This document shows, in pieces, positions 32,400 through 41,332 of a stretch of 64,000 bases of DNA. The notes below the pieces were generated by a model that was not told the origin of the DNA, searched no databases, and worked only from the letters and a program-made list of their open reading frames with translations. This stretch comes from an uncultured Oscillospiraceae bacterium (GTDB lineage: Bacteria > Bacillota > Clostridia > Oscillospirales > Acutalibacteraceae): NCBI GenBank assembly GCA_900555015.1, contig USJL01000003.1:61517-125516 (forward strand), given 5' to 3'. Each line of letters starts with the position of its first letter. The first letter of the stretch is position 1. The position numbers and the translations under genes were made by a program.

Positions 32400-32429
32400 T
32401 TGCTAAACCTACTAAAACAGTAGTATAAT
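32400..32429 (+). promoter_or_regulatory. Promoter of tcdA
   Basis: -35 TTGCTA (32400-32405), 18-base spacer, -10 TATAAT (32424-32429). The 275 bases between the element remnant and tcdA hold nothing else I can name. Confidence 0.55.
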
Positions 32430-32478
32430 ATTTGCCTGAGTAATTTAGATAAAAACTTTTGTGTTAAGAGGGATGTAA

Positions 32479-33240
32479 ATGTTAAATCAATTTTCAAGAA
32501 CAGAATTACTTTTGGGTAATGACTCTATGAAAACTCTTGCTCAAGCACGTGTTGCTGTTTTCGGCGTAGGCGGTGTAGGCGGCTATACTGTAGAGGCGCT
32601 TGTTAGGTCGGGCGTGGGAACAATAGATATTATTGATGATGATAAGGTTTGCTTAACAAATATTAACAGGCAAATTTTTGCCACCCGTGCAACTGTGGGT
32701 AAATATAAGGTGGATGTAGCCGAGGAAAGAATAAAACAAATTAATCCCGATTGTATTGTAAATAAACACCAAATGTTTTACAGCCCGGAAACTGCCGAAA
32801 AATTTGATTTTTCACAGTATGATTATGTTGTGGATGCAATAGATACCGTAACAGGTAAAATTGCGCTTGTTATGCAGGCGCAGGCAAGTAATACGCCTAT
32901 AATCAGTTCAATGGGCGCAGGCAATAAAATGGAACCTTCTTTGTTTGAAGTTGCAGATATTTATAAAACTTCCGTTTGCCCCCTTGCAAAGGTTATGCGC
33001 CGTGAATTGAAAAAAAGGGGAGTAAAAAAACTTAAAGTTGTTTATTCAAAGGAGCAGCCGATTAAGCCGGTTGAAGATATGGCAATCAGTTGCAAGGCTC
33101 ATTGTATTTGCCCTCCGGGCACGGCAAGAAAGTGTACTCAAAGGCGTTCTGTTCCGGGAAGTACAGCGTTTGTGCCGTCAACGGTTGGCTTAATTATAGC
33201 CGGCGAAGTAGTTAAGGATTTAATAGGATACGGAAAATGA
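32479..33240 (+). CDS. tcdA: tRNA threonylcarbamoyladenosine dehydratase
   Basis: E1-like (ThiF family) enzyme that uses ATP to cyclise t6A37 to ct6A in tRNAs. The 253-residue protein has the nucleotide site VFGVGGVGGYTVEAL (about 28-42), DDDKVCLTNINRQ (54-66), the AIDTV block and a cysteine-rich C-terminal segment (SCKAHCICPPGTARKC). AGAGGG precedes the ATG. Its stop overlaps the next start by four bases, pairing it with another tRNA-modification gene. Confidence 0.93.
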   Translation: MLNQFSRTELLLGNDSMKTLAQARVAVFGVGGVGGYTVEALVRSGVGTIDIIDDDKVCLTNINRQIFATRATVGKYKVDVAEERIKQINPDCIVNKHQMFYSPETAEKFDFSQYDYVVDAIDTVTGKIALVMQAQASNTPIISSMGAGNKMEPSLFEVADIYKTSVCPLAKVMRRELKKRGVKKLKVVYSKEQPIKPVEDMAISCKAHCICPPGTARKCTQRRSVPGSTAFVPSTVGLIIAGEVVKDLIGYGK

Positions 33241-34364
33241 TTGAAGAAATTACAGTTAACGAATTACTTGATTTAAAAAATAACGAATATCTTGTTGTTG
33301 ATATAAGAGACGAAATTGCGTTTGCATACGGCACAATAAACGGTGCAATTAATATTCCCCAGGCAAAAATTGATGAAAGTTTGGATTCATTGCCTAAAGA
33401 TAAGTTGCTTGTTATTTGTTGCAAAAGCGGCATTATCAGCGACGGTGTAGCCGAAAATTTAAGAAGCAAAGGCTTTAATGCCGCCAATCTTAAAGAGGGT
33501 TATTACGGCTATATGCTTGCCAAGCTACAAACAGATTCTCAAAAAGCAAAAGATGTGGAAAGAAGTATAAATAAAAAATTCCACAAAAGTATTTGGAGCA
33601 AGTTTACTGCGGCACTTAATGAATATGATTTAATTCAGGAAAATGATAAAATTGCCGTTTGTATTTCAGGTGGCAAGGATTCTATGTTGATGGCAAAACT
33701 TTTTCAAGAACTAAAACGTCACAATAAATTTAATTTTGAACTTGTTTTTCTTGTTATGGACCCCGGTTACAGCCCGGAAAACAGAGCTATTATTGAAAAA
33801 AACGCAAAAATGCTTAATGTGCCTATAACGGTTTTTGAATCAAATATTTTTGAATCCGTGCTTCATATTGAAAAATCACCTTGTTATATTTGCGCCCGTA
33901 TGAGAAGGGGTTATTTGTATAATAAGGCAAAGGAATTGGGCTGCAACAAAATCGCTCTCGGTCACCATTATGATGATGTTATAGAAACTGTTTTAATGGG
34001 TATGCTTTACGGCGGTCAAGTGCAAACAATGATGCCTAAATTGCACAGCACAAATTTTGAAGGTATGGAATTAATAAGACCCATGTATTTAATTCGTGAA
34101 AGTGAAATAAAGCATTGGCGTGATTATAATGATTTGCATTTTATTCAGTGTGCCTGTAAGTTTACAGATACTTGCACCTCATGTAATCCGGATAATGCGT
34201 CAAAGCGTCAGGAAGTTAAAAATTTAATTGCCGATTTAGCAAAAATTAACCCTCAGGTTGAAAGCAATATTTTCAAAAGTGTTGAAAATGTTAATTTAGA
34301 TACTGTTGTGGGTTATAAGCAAAAAGGTGTTAAACATTCTTTTTTGGAAAATTATAATAACTAA
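33237..34364 (+). CDS. Rhodanese-TtcA fusion (tRNA sulfur-transfer enzyme)
   Basis: Two-domain protein of 375 residues. The N-terminal rhodanese domain (1-98) carries an active loop CCKSGIIS (Cys61/62), able to hold a persulfide. The C-terminal part (about 110-375) is a TtcA/TtuA-type adenylase with the PP-loop SGGKDS (144-149), the CYIC pair and a Cys-rich tail (CACKFTDTCTSC) suited to an iron-sulfur cluster and zinc. It probably thiolates a tRNA base (2-thiocytidine type) with the fused rhodanese supplying sulfur. It is translationally coupled to tcdA. Confidence 0.88.
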   Translation: MIEEITVNELLDLKNNEYLVVDIRDEIAFAYGTINGAINIPQAKIDESLDSLPKDKLLVICCKSGIISDGVAENLRSKGFNAANLKEGYYGYMLAKLQTDSQKAKDVERSINKKFHKSIWSKFTAALNEYDLIQENDKIAVCISGGKDSMLMAKLFQELKRHNKFNFELVFLVMDPGYSPENRAIIEKNAKMLNVPITVFESNIFESVLHIEKSPCYICARMRRGYLYNKAKELGCNKIALGHHYDDVIETVLMGMLYGGQVQTMMPKLHSTNFEGMELIRPMYLIRESEIKHWRDYNDLHFIQCACKFTDTCTSCNPDNASKRQEVKNLIADLAKINPQVESNIFKSVENVNLDTVVGYKQKGVKHSFLENYNN

Positions 34365-34368
34365 AAAC

Positions 34369-34405
34369 AAAAACATCCGTTCTTATTTTAAGAACGGATG
34401 TTTTT
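34369..34405. terminator. Bidirectional terminator between the TtcA fusion and alcohol dehydrogenase genes
   Basis: Perfect 17-bp stem AAAAACATCCGTTCTTA / TAAGAACGGATGTTTTT with a three-base loop. Confidence 0.92.
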
Positions 34406-34413
34406 CTATATTT

Positions 34414-35568
34414 TTATTTCCAAAGATTTTTATAAATTGTTAAAATGTCTTCTTTTGAAACTTCTTTAATTGTGTTGGCAGGTGAACCTGATGCAAGTGC
34501 GTCGTCTGCCATTTTGTCCATAACTTCAAAAAATTTGTTTTTGTCAATTCCGTATTCTTCCAAAGTTGGAATTTCGCAGGTTTTGCAAATTTCTTTGCAG
34601 GCGTTAAGGAATTTTTCAGCCGCTGTTTTATCGTCATCTTCAGGTGCGGCAACTTCTATGGCTCTGCCTAAATCGGCAAATCTGTTATATGCACCGTCAA
34701 TGGCAAAACTGTAACATTCGCTTAAAAGCATTGCGTTTGAAATTCCGTGCGGCACATGGAAAAGTGCGCCGATAGGTCTGCTCATACCGTGAATAATTGT
34801 AACGGATGCATTGTTAAATGCAACGCCGGCTTCAAGAGCAGCAAGGCTCATTTCAGCTCTTGCCTGCACATTTTTAGGTTCTTTAAATACAACAGGTAAA
34901 TTTTTAAAAATTCTTTTTGTAGCACTGATTGCCAAATCATCTGTTAAAGGTTGTGCCTTTCTTGATGTGTATGCTTCTGTTGCATGGCAAAGTGCGTCAA
35001 GTCCTGTTGCCGCCGTAATTGAAGGGGGAGCAGTCATAGTAAACGCAGGGTCATCTATTGCTAAATCGGGCATTAATACAGGGCCTTTTAAAAGCATTTT
35101 AATGTCTTTTTCCGTGTTTGTAATAATTGTAAATTGTGTTGCTTCAGAACCTGTTCCGCTTGTTGTGGGAACTGCAACCATCGGCGGTGTGGGAACGGTA
35201 ATAACCTTGCCGTAATAATCGTTAATCGAACCGCCGTTTGTAATAACAGCGCCTATTGCCTTCATAGCGTCAATAGGTGAACCGCCGCCTATTGCTATAA
35301 GAAAATCACAATTTTCTTTTTTATAAATTTCAATTCCCTTGTCAATTAAAATATTTGTCGGCTCGGAATTAATTCCGTCATAAACGGCATAATCGGTTTT
35401 TAATTCGTCAAGTATGTCTGTAACCAATTTTACATTGCCGAATTTAACCATAAAACTGTCTGTAACAATTAAAGCTTTTTTGCCGAAATCGCTTAAAAGC
35501 GGCTTTGCATTTTCAAGTGCGCCTTCGCCGTAAACGATTTTTCCGGGCATAATGAATTGAGAACCCAT
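34414..35568 (-). CDS. Iron-containing alcohol dehydrogenase
   Basis: Group III (Fe-dependent) NAD(P)H alcohol dehydrogenase of 384 residues, reducing aldehydes or ketones such as butanal or 3-hydroxypropanal during fermentation. The dinucleotide motif GGGSPIDAMKAIG (about 97-109), the TTSGTGSEAT block, and metal ligands in HGMSRPIGALFHVPHGI are evident. It is monocistronic with its own promoter. The precise substrate cannot be read from sequence. Confidence 0.92.
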   Translation of the reverse strand: MGSQFIMPGKIVYGEGALENAKPLLSDFGKKALIVTDSFMVKFGNVKLVTDILDELKTDYAVYDGINSEPTNILIDKGIEIYKKENCDFLIAIGGGSPIDAMKAIGAVITNGGSINDYYGKVITVPTPPMVAVPTTSGTGSEATQFTIITNTEKDIKMLLKGPVLMPDLAIDDPAFTMTAPPSITAATGLDALCHATEAYTSRKAQPLTDDLAISATKRIFKNLPVVFKEPKNVQARAEMSLAALEAGVAFNNASVTIIHGMSRPIGALFHVPHGISNAMLLSECYSFAIDGAYNRFADLGRAIEVAAPEDDDKTAAEKFLNACKEICKTCEIPTLEEYGIDKNKFFEVMDKMADDALASGSPANTIKEVSKEDILTIYKNLWK

Positions 35569-35604
35569 ATATATACCTTCTTTTTATAAATATTTACAAT
35601 TAAT

Positions 35605-35632
35605 ATTTTAAAGTAAATACGGCAAAAGTCAA
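35605..35632 (-). promoter_or_regulatory. Promoter of the alcohol dehydrogenase gene
   Basis: On the minus strand, -35 TTGACT (35632-35627), 16-base spacer, -10 TAAAAT (35610-35605). Confidence 0.6.
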
Positions 35633-35704
35633 GAGTATAAAATTATTAATTTACTTTCACTAATCATATTATTTTTTCATAGAATATTCGGAGGTGATGT
35701 AATC

Positions 35705-35926
35705 TTGACTCTTGCAGATATGTGCGTTAATCAAAAGGGTATTATTTCCGAAGTAGACAGCGCCTGCCTTATAAAAAGGCGGCTTTTTGATATGGGATTT
35801 GTAAAAGGTAATAATGTTTGTTGCGTTTTCAGAAATCCGTTGGGTTCGCCGATTGCCTATCGCATAGACGGTTCAATAATTGCGTTAAGAAAACCTGATG
35901 CTCAAATGGTGGGTGTTATTTTATGA
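35705..35926 (+). CDS. feoA: Ferrous iron transport protein A
   Basis: Small SH3-like partner of FeoB, 73 residues, with the typical LIKRRLFDMGFVKGN stretch and C-terminal RIDGSIIALRKPDA. It begins with TTG; GGAGGTG eight bases upstream supports that start. It overlaps feoB by four bases. A weak promoter (TTCACT 35656, TAGAAT 35680) lies upstream; no clear Fur or DtxR palindrome was seen. Confidence 0.92.
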   Translation: MTLADMCVNQKGIISEVDSACLIKRRLFDMGFVKGNNVCCVFRNPLGSPIAYRIDGSIIALRKPDAQMVGVIL

Positions 35927-37908
35927 AAAATAATCGAAAAGTTGTTCTTGCAGGTAACCCTAATGTTGGCAAAAGCACTGTTTTTAATGAAATAACAGGC
36001 AGTAATCAGCACACGGGTAATTGGACGGGAAAAACTGTGGATTTGGCAAAGGGTAATTATTATTATAAGTATAACGATTATGAACTTGTGGATTTGCCCG
36101 GTTCTTACAGCCTTGTTGCCTCTTCAAAGGAAGAAGAGGTAACAAGAGATTATATTGAATCATTAAATTACGATTGCCTTGTTTGTGTGCTTGACGCTAC
36201 AAATCTTGAGCGTAATATTAATTTGGCTTTGCAAATAGCGGAAGTAACAGATAATATTGTATTTCTTTTAAATTTATGTGATGAAGCCGAAAAAAGGAAT
36301 ATAGACATTAATACGGAAACGCTTTCGCAAATGCTTGGTGCGCCTGTTGTAAAAGCCACGGCACGAAGCGGCAGAGGAATTAATAATTTGCTTGAACAGG
36401 TTCATTTAATTGTTACCGGCGCTTTAAAACCATCTGTTAATAAGGTTACATATGTAAGTCCTGTTGAGCAGTCGTTGCGTATAATGGAAAAAGCCGGTAT
36501 ATCTCGTTATAAATCAATAAGATATTTGGAAACGGGCATTCAGCCTGATGAGCAAAAGCAGTTAAACGCTTATTTAAAAGCTCAATCCGTTCTCGAACGT
36601 TATAATATGAACGGCGATAATTTTTCACGTGCCGTAACATTAAGTGTGTTTCAAAAATCTAAAAGAATTTATTGCACTTGCGTAAAAAAAGCACCTTCAA
36701 AAAAAGAAAAACGAGAGAAAATTCTTGATAAAATATTAATGGGCAAGGTAACCTCCGTTATTTCAATGGCTGTTATTTTTGCCGTTGTTTTGTGGTTAAC
36801 AATAGTAGGTTCTAATTATCCCTCTGAAATATTAAAGCAGCTGTTTGATGATTTTGAGTCGTTTCTTTATAACACTATGATTAATGCTTCATTGCCGATT
36901 GTGTTTGCCGATTTGGTTGTTAACGGCGTTTTAAAGGTTTTGCTTTGGGTTGTAGCTGTAATGTTGCCTCCTATGGCTGTATTTTTCCCCTTATTTGCCT
37001 TGCTTGAGGATTTTGGCGTATTGCCACGCATTGCTTTTAATTTGGACCCCTGTTTTAAATCCTGCGGTGCCTGCGGAAAACAGGCACTTACCACTTGTAT
37101 GGGCTATGGGTGCAATGCTGTGGGTGTAACAGGTGCCAGAATTATAGATTCTCCACGTGAACGGCTTATTGCAATAATAACCAATTCACTTTCACCCTGT
37201 AACGGTAGATTCCCGCTTTTAATTGCAGTAATCTCAATGTTTTTTACAAAAAACACATTTGCAGGTGCAGTTTTGCTTTTGTGTTTTATTGCAATTTCAA
37301 TGCTTGTTACGCTGCTTTCTTCAAATATTCTTACAAAAACGGTTTTAAAAGGCAAACCGTCATCTTTTGTTTTGGAACTTCCGCCATACAGAAAGCCGGA
37401 TTTTATTAAAATTATAATTCAAACATTAAAAGAAAAAATATTGTTTGTTTTACTTCGTGCCGTTATTGTTGCGGCGCCTGCCGGTTTAATTATTTGGGCG
37501 CTTGCAAATATTACGCTAGGTAATGCCTCGCTTCTTAATCATATATCCGATTTTTTAAATCCGATAGGTAAGTTCATAGGGCTTGACGGCGTCATACTTT
37601 TAGGGTTCATATTGGGCTTTCCCGCAAATGAAATAGTAATTCCCGTAATTTTAATGGCATATTTGTCGTCAGGGCAGTTAGGCGATTATTCATCTTTGTC
37701 ATCTCTTAAAGAAATACTTGTAAATAATGGTTGGACCGTTCAAACGGCAGTTTGTACGTGTTTGTTTTCAATGTTTCATTGGCCGTGCTCAACTACATTG
37801 CTTACAGTTTGGAAGGAAACAAAATCGTTAAAATGGACGGTATTAAGCGTTGTTACGCCGCTAACGGCAGGCTTTTTAATCTGTTTAGCGGTAAATTTGA
37901 TTTTTTAA
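35923..37908 (+). CDS. feoB: Ferrous iron transporter FeoB
   Basis: GTP-dependent Fe2+ uptake protein in the plasma membrane. The N-terminal G domain has G1 GNPNVGKST (11-19), G3 DLPGSYSL and G4 NLCD, followed by the helical GDI region and two Gate domains. Conserved cysteines occur in the second half (SCGACGKQ, TCMGYGCNAVG). At 661 residues it is slightly short, as in other Clostridial FeoB proteins. It forms an operon with feoA. Confidence 0.95.
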   Translation: MKNNRKVVLAGNPNVGKSTVFNEITGSNQHTGNWTGKTVDLAKGNYYYKYNDYELVDLPGSYSLVASSKEEEVTRDYIESLNYDCLVCVLDATNLERNINLALQIAEVTDNIVFLLNLCDEAEKRNIDINTETLSQMLGAPVVKATARSGRGINNLLEQVHLIVTGALKPSVNKVTYVSPVEQSLRIMEKAGISRYKSIRYLETGIQPDEQKQLNAYLKAQSVLERYNMNGDNFSRAVTLSVFQKSKRIYCTCVKKAPSKKEKREKILDKILMGKVTSVISMAVIFAVVLWLTIVGSNYPSEILKQLFDDFESFLYNTMINASLPIVFADLVVNGVLKVLLWVVAVMLPPMAVFFPLFALLEDFGVLPRIAFNLDPCFKSCGACGKQALTTCMGYGCNAVGVTGARIIDSPRERLIAIITNSLSPCNGRFPLLIAVISMFFTKNTFAGAVLLLCFIAISMLVTLLSSNILTKTVLKGKPSSFVLELPPYRKPDFIKIIIQTLKEKILFVLLRAVIVAAPAGLIIWALANITLGNASLLNHISDFLNPIGKFIGLDGVILLGFILGFPANEIVIPVILMAYLSSGQLGDYSSLSSLKEILVNNGWTVQTAVCTCLFSMFHWPCSTTLLTVWKETKSLKWTVLSVVTPLTAGFLICLAVNLIF

Positions 37909-37992
37909 GTTGATTTTTGGTTGAAAACATTGTCATATTTTATCTGTTGTAAATATAAGTGAAAAAATATCACATAAATTTGGAAAAAACTA

Positions 37993-38021
37993 TTGCATTA
38001 TTTTGGTTTATGTGTTATTAT
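37993..38021 (+). promoter_or_regulatory. Promoter of spo0A
   Basis: -35 TTGCAT (37993-37998), 17-base spacer, -10 TATTAT (38016-38021). TTATGTG motifs occur twice across the -10, with a complementary CACATAA at 37971. Confidence 0.6.
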
Positions 38022-38061
38022 GTGAACATCAATCACAGATATATTTTATGGGGGTAAAATT

Positions 38062-38826
38062 ATGAACAGTAAACTTAAAGTACTTATTGCAGACGATGCA
38101 ACGCAGTTTTCAAAGGATTGCAAAAAAGAACTTGAAAAGAAAGATTTTGAAGTTTTTCTTTGTAAAAAGGACGGCACAAAGGTGATTTCCATTCTTGAAA
38201 CTCAACATTTTGACGCTGTGCTTATGGATGTGTTTATGGCAAATGCAGACGGCGTTGATGTTTTAGAGCATATTAATGATTCGCTTTCCGAAAAGCCTAT
38301 TACACTTGTTGTTTCGGCTGTTGATAATTCACAGTTTGAAGAGCAAATTATTTCGGCCGGTGCTGATTATTACTTTATAAAGCCTGTTGCACCGGAATCT
38401 GTTGCCAAACGAATTGAAAAGCTTTCAAGCTGGAAAAGAAATAAATCAAAAAATTCTTCTTTGGCAAATTATGATATTGATGTTGTTATATCCGATATAA
38501 TGCGTCAAATCGGTGTGCCTGCACATATTAAAGGTTATCAGTATTTAAGAACGGCAATTAAATTATCTGTAAATGACCCGCAAATGTTGGGCTCCGTAAC
38601 TAAAATATTGTATCCTACCGTTGCTAAAATGTATAATACAACACCGTCACGAGTAGAGCGTGCCATTCGCCATGCTATTGAGGTCGCTTGGGACAGAGGC
38701 GATGTAGATGTTCTTTCGTCTTATTTCGGCTACACAATTCAGTCGCAAAGAGGCAAGTCTACAAACAGTGAATTTGTTGCAATGATTGCCGATAAGTTAA
38801 AGCTGTCAATGAAAACAACGGCATAA
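38062..38826 (+). CDS. spo0A: Stage 0 sporulation protein A
   Basis: Master response regulator of sporulation, 254 residues. The receiver has Asp11-Asp12, phospho-acceptor Asp56 ([12 protein letters not shown]) and Lys107; Ser replaces the usual Thr in VVSAVD. The C-terminal effector domain carries the diagnostic [12 protein letters not shown] and [17 protein letters not shown] helices that read 0A boxes. It is monocistronic. Together with spoVAE and sigK it indicates an endospore-forming host. Confidence 0.96.
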   Translation: MNSKLKVLIADDATQFSKDCKKELEKKDFEVFLCKKDGTKVISILETQHFDAVLMDVFMANADGVDVLEHINDSLSEKPITLVVSAVDNSQFEEQIISAGADYYFIKPVAPESVAKRIEKLSSWKRNKSKNSSLANYDIDVVISDIMRQIGVPAHIKGYQYLRTAIKLSVNDPQMLGSVTKILYPTVAKMYNTTPSRVERAIRHAIEVAWDRGDVDVLSSYFGYTIQSQRGKSTNSEFVAMIADKLKLSMKTTA

Positions 38827-38831
38827 AAATA

Positions 38832-38863
38832 CCCCTCGCCCAAATTAAGGCGAGGGGATTTTT
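38832..38863. terminator. Shared terminator of spo0A and the GT-C operon
   Basis: Perfect 9-bp stem CCCCTCGCC / GGCGAGGGG, eight-base loop, flanking A and T tracts. Confidence 0.88.
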
Positions 38864-40369
38864 CTATCTGATTGTTTTAAATATTGCAAATTCGTCATTT
38901 TCATATAATAGCGTATAATCGCCGTCGTTTTTCAATAATGTGTATACGGCGGATTCAGTGCCTTTATCAATGAAAAAATGGGTAAAGTTATACTTTTTTG
39001 CAAAGTTTTTGTAATATAATGTTCCGTTTTTAAAATTTGTATATTCCGTTAAGTAGTCAAAATCATGGTTCGCTTCAATTACAAACGAATCTGCTCTTGG
39101 GTCAATGTATGTTGTGTAATCGTTAAATTCCAAATATGCGCCGGTGTTAAAGCCGTTGTAAAGCACCATGGTGTTTTTATCTTCATTGTTAAGTACAGAA
39201 AGTGCACTGTCAAATTTTTCAATGTATTCCTTTTCTGTTTGGTCATTAACAATATTATCGGAATTTATAAACGAATAATGGGTTACTGTTATTGCCACGG
39301 TAAAAATAACTATTATTGCAATAAATATTTCACTGCCTATTACACGGCTAAATTTTTTATCTTTAAATTTTTCTCTAATAGGTATTTTGTAGTTTTGTAT
39401 TAAAGATGATGCTGTTGTTACTCCTGCAATTAAAAAATAAGGAAAAAGCTTTTTGTATGCCAGCGCCATAATAAGGGTGCCTATTATAAGCAAATGATAC
39501 CTTAGCGGTGCGGCGCTTTTTGATTTTTTTAAGTAAATACAGTAGCAGACTATAACAAATATTATTGCAATTAAAAATAATAAGTTATCTTTTGATAATG
39601 TTATGGGTTCAAGCTCCGATATATCGGAATTAACTTTGTCACCGATAGATGTTGTAAAAATAAAGCTCATTCCCTTAATTCCGTAAGGAGTCAAAAATCC
39701 TCCAACAATCATTGCTGCCGCTGTAATAATTAACGGCAATAATTTACAGCATGAAATGATTTTGCCTTTGATTTTTAACGGCAATGAGTTTGCAATGTAA
39801 GGCATCATTATTATAAACAGCATTGTAAACATTGATGCGTGTAAATTAACTTCAAGCACTGCCAAAAAAGGCAACGGAATTAAATATTGCCACTTGCCGT
39901 TTTTAACAAAACTTTCAAGACAAATTATTTCGGTTAAAATAATAGCATATGAAAATATTTGCGGCCTTGTTACTGCAAATGAAAATAAAATAACGGCAGA
40001 ACAAGTCGCTGAAATTGCTTGCATTAATTTGCCTGTGTTAAGCAAATTGTGCAGTTTGTAAATCAGCAACAGAATAATTATATACATTACAGACGCTAAA
40101 ATTATAGGTCCCGCAACGCCAAACCAAGCATACAATTTGTAAAATATTACGTCAGAAAGCCATTGTTGTACAACTAAATCCATATTTGTGTGCATTGTTA
40201 AAAAATCTTTAGTGGGAATTCCGTTGTTCACAATGTGTTCGCCTGTTTTAACAATCCAATATGTGTCGTTATCCCATTGCCTGCTTACACCTATTACAAG
40301 AATAAACGGCAACGCAAGCAATAATTTTTTTATTGCATTGTACATATTTATATGTTTTTTATTTTCCAT
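38864..40369 (-). CDS. GT-C-type membrane glycosyltransferase (predicted)
   Basis: Polytopic protein of 501 residues with about ten helices. The first large outer loop carries DNDTYWIVKTGEHIVNNG, an acidic motif placed like the catalytic loop of PMT/GT-C transferases, and the protein ends in a soluble domain (about 370-501). It would transfer a sugar from a polyprenyl-phosphate donor outside the membrane. It overlaps the GT2 gene by 11 bases, and the same operon has a PAP2 phosphatase, which fits a donor-making and recycling route. The acceptor is unknown. Confidence 0.7.
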   Translation of the reverse strand: MENKKHINMYNAIKKLLLALPFILVIGVSRQWDNDTYWIVKTGEHIVNNGIPTKDFLTMHTNMDLVVQQWLSDVIFYKLYAWFGVAGPIILASVMYIIILLLIYKLHNLLNTGKLMQAISATCSAVILFSFAVTRPQIFSYAIILTEIICLESFVKNGKWQYLIPLPFLAVLEVNLHASMFTMLFIIMMPYIANSLPLKIKGKIISCCKLLPLIITAAAMIVGGFLTPYGIKGMSFIFTTSIGDKVNSDISELEPITLSKDNLLFLIAIIFVIVCYCIYLKKSKSAAPLRYHLLIIGTLIMALAYKKLFPYFLIAGVTTASSLIQNYKIPIREKFKDKKFSRVIGSEIFIAIIVIFTVAITVTHYSFINSDNIVNDQTEKEYIEKFDSALSVLNNEDKNTMVLYNGFNTGAYLEFNDYTTYIDPRADSFVIEANHDFDYLTEYTNFKNGTLYYKNFAKKYNFTHFFIDKGTESAVYTLLKNDGDYTLLYENDEFAIFKTIR

Positions 40370-41303
40370 TCTTTTTTCCCTCTAATATTCTTATGGTGGT
40401 TAGGTGGTGTTCAATGTTTTCTCTTTCTTGTTTTTTCAAAACGGAAAGTGTGATTCCCGAATTAAACGAAACAAGACCGAACATCATAAAACCTACAGAA
40501 ACTATAAGGGTGGGGAATCTTGGAACAAGTCCTGTTTTTAAGTATTCGGTAAAAACAGGTATAAATAAAATTAACGACAGTATAAAGAAAATTGCCGAAA
40601 GTACTGTAAAAAATAAAAACGGCTTTGTGTCTTTAAAAAGTCTGCTTATTGTGTTTAATACACTTAAGCCGTCTTTGTAAGTGTTTAATTTGCTTTCACT
40701 GCCTTCGGGTCTGTCCCTGTAACCTATGGGGGTTTCATATATTTTAAAATTATTGTCAAGGGCAAAAACAGTCATTTCCGTTTCAATTTCAAATTTTTTA
40801 GACATAATAGGAAATGTTTTTACAAAATCCCTGCTGAATGCCCTTGCTCCCGTCATTATATCGTTAATGTTTGAATGGTAAATTGTGTTAATAAGATTTC
40901 TTACAAGCACATTGCCAAAGTTGTGAAATCTTCGTTTGTTTTCTTCAAAATATGTGGATGACAGTCTGTCGCCTATAGCCATATCGGCTTTGCCTGATAA
41001 AACCGCATCTTGAAGTTTAATCATATCTTCACAGTTATATGTATCGTCGCCGTCAACAATTATGTAGCAATCGGCTTCAATATCTCTAAACATTGTGCGC
41101 ACAACATTTCCTTTTCCCTGCCTGTATTCGTGCCTTACCGTTGCACCGCAGGCGGTCGCAATTTCCGCAGTTTTATCTGTGGAATTATTGTCGTAAACAT
41201 ATATTTCTGCATTAGGAAAACAGTGCTTAAAATCATTAATAACTTTTTCTATTGTGGGTTCTTCATTGTAACATGGAATAAGTATTGCCGTGGTTTGTTC
41301 CAT
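40359..41303 (-). CDS. Family 2 glycosyltransferase (DPM1/GtrB-like)
   Basis: Makes polyprenyl-phosphate sugar from a nucleotide sugar. GT-A domain with PCYNEEPTIEKV at the N terminus, DGDDTYN (the metal-binding DxD type) and the MTGARAFSRDF stretch; two C-terminal membrane helices (about 230-255 and 268-292). The ATG at 41303 is preferred over 41309 because AGAGG would directly abut the first. Middle gene of the PAP2-GT2-GT-C operon. Confidence 0.88.
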   Translation of the reverse strand: MEQTTAILIPCYNEEPTIEKVINDFKHCFPNAEIYVYDNNSTDKTAEIATACGATVRHEYRQGKGNVVRTMFRDIEADCYIIVDGDDTYNCEDMIKLQDAVLSGKADMAIGDRLSSTYFEENKRRFHNFGNVLVRNLINTIYHSNINDIMTGARAFSRDFVKTFPIMSKKFEIETEMTVFALDNNFKIYETPIGYRDRPEGSESKLNTYKDGLSVLNTISRLFKDTKPFLFFTVLSAIFFILSLILFIPVFTEYLKTGLVPRFPTLIVSVGFMMFGLVSFNSGITLSVLKKQERENIEHHLTTIRILEGKKNGK

Positions 41304-41332
41304 ATTCATCCTCTTTTTCTTTGCTTAAATTA

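Noticed and set aside
35641..35700. Fur or DtxR operator before feoA
   Set aside because: AT-rich sequence, but no convincing 19-bp palindrome for either regulator.
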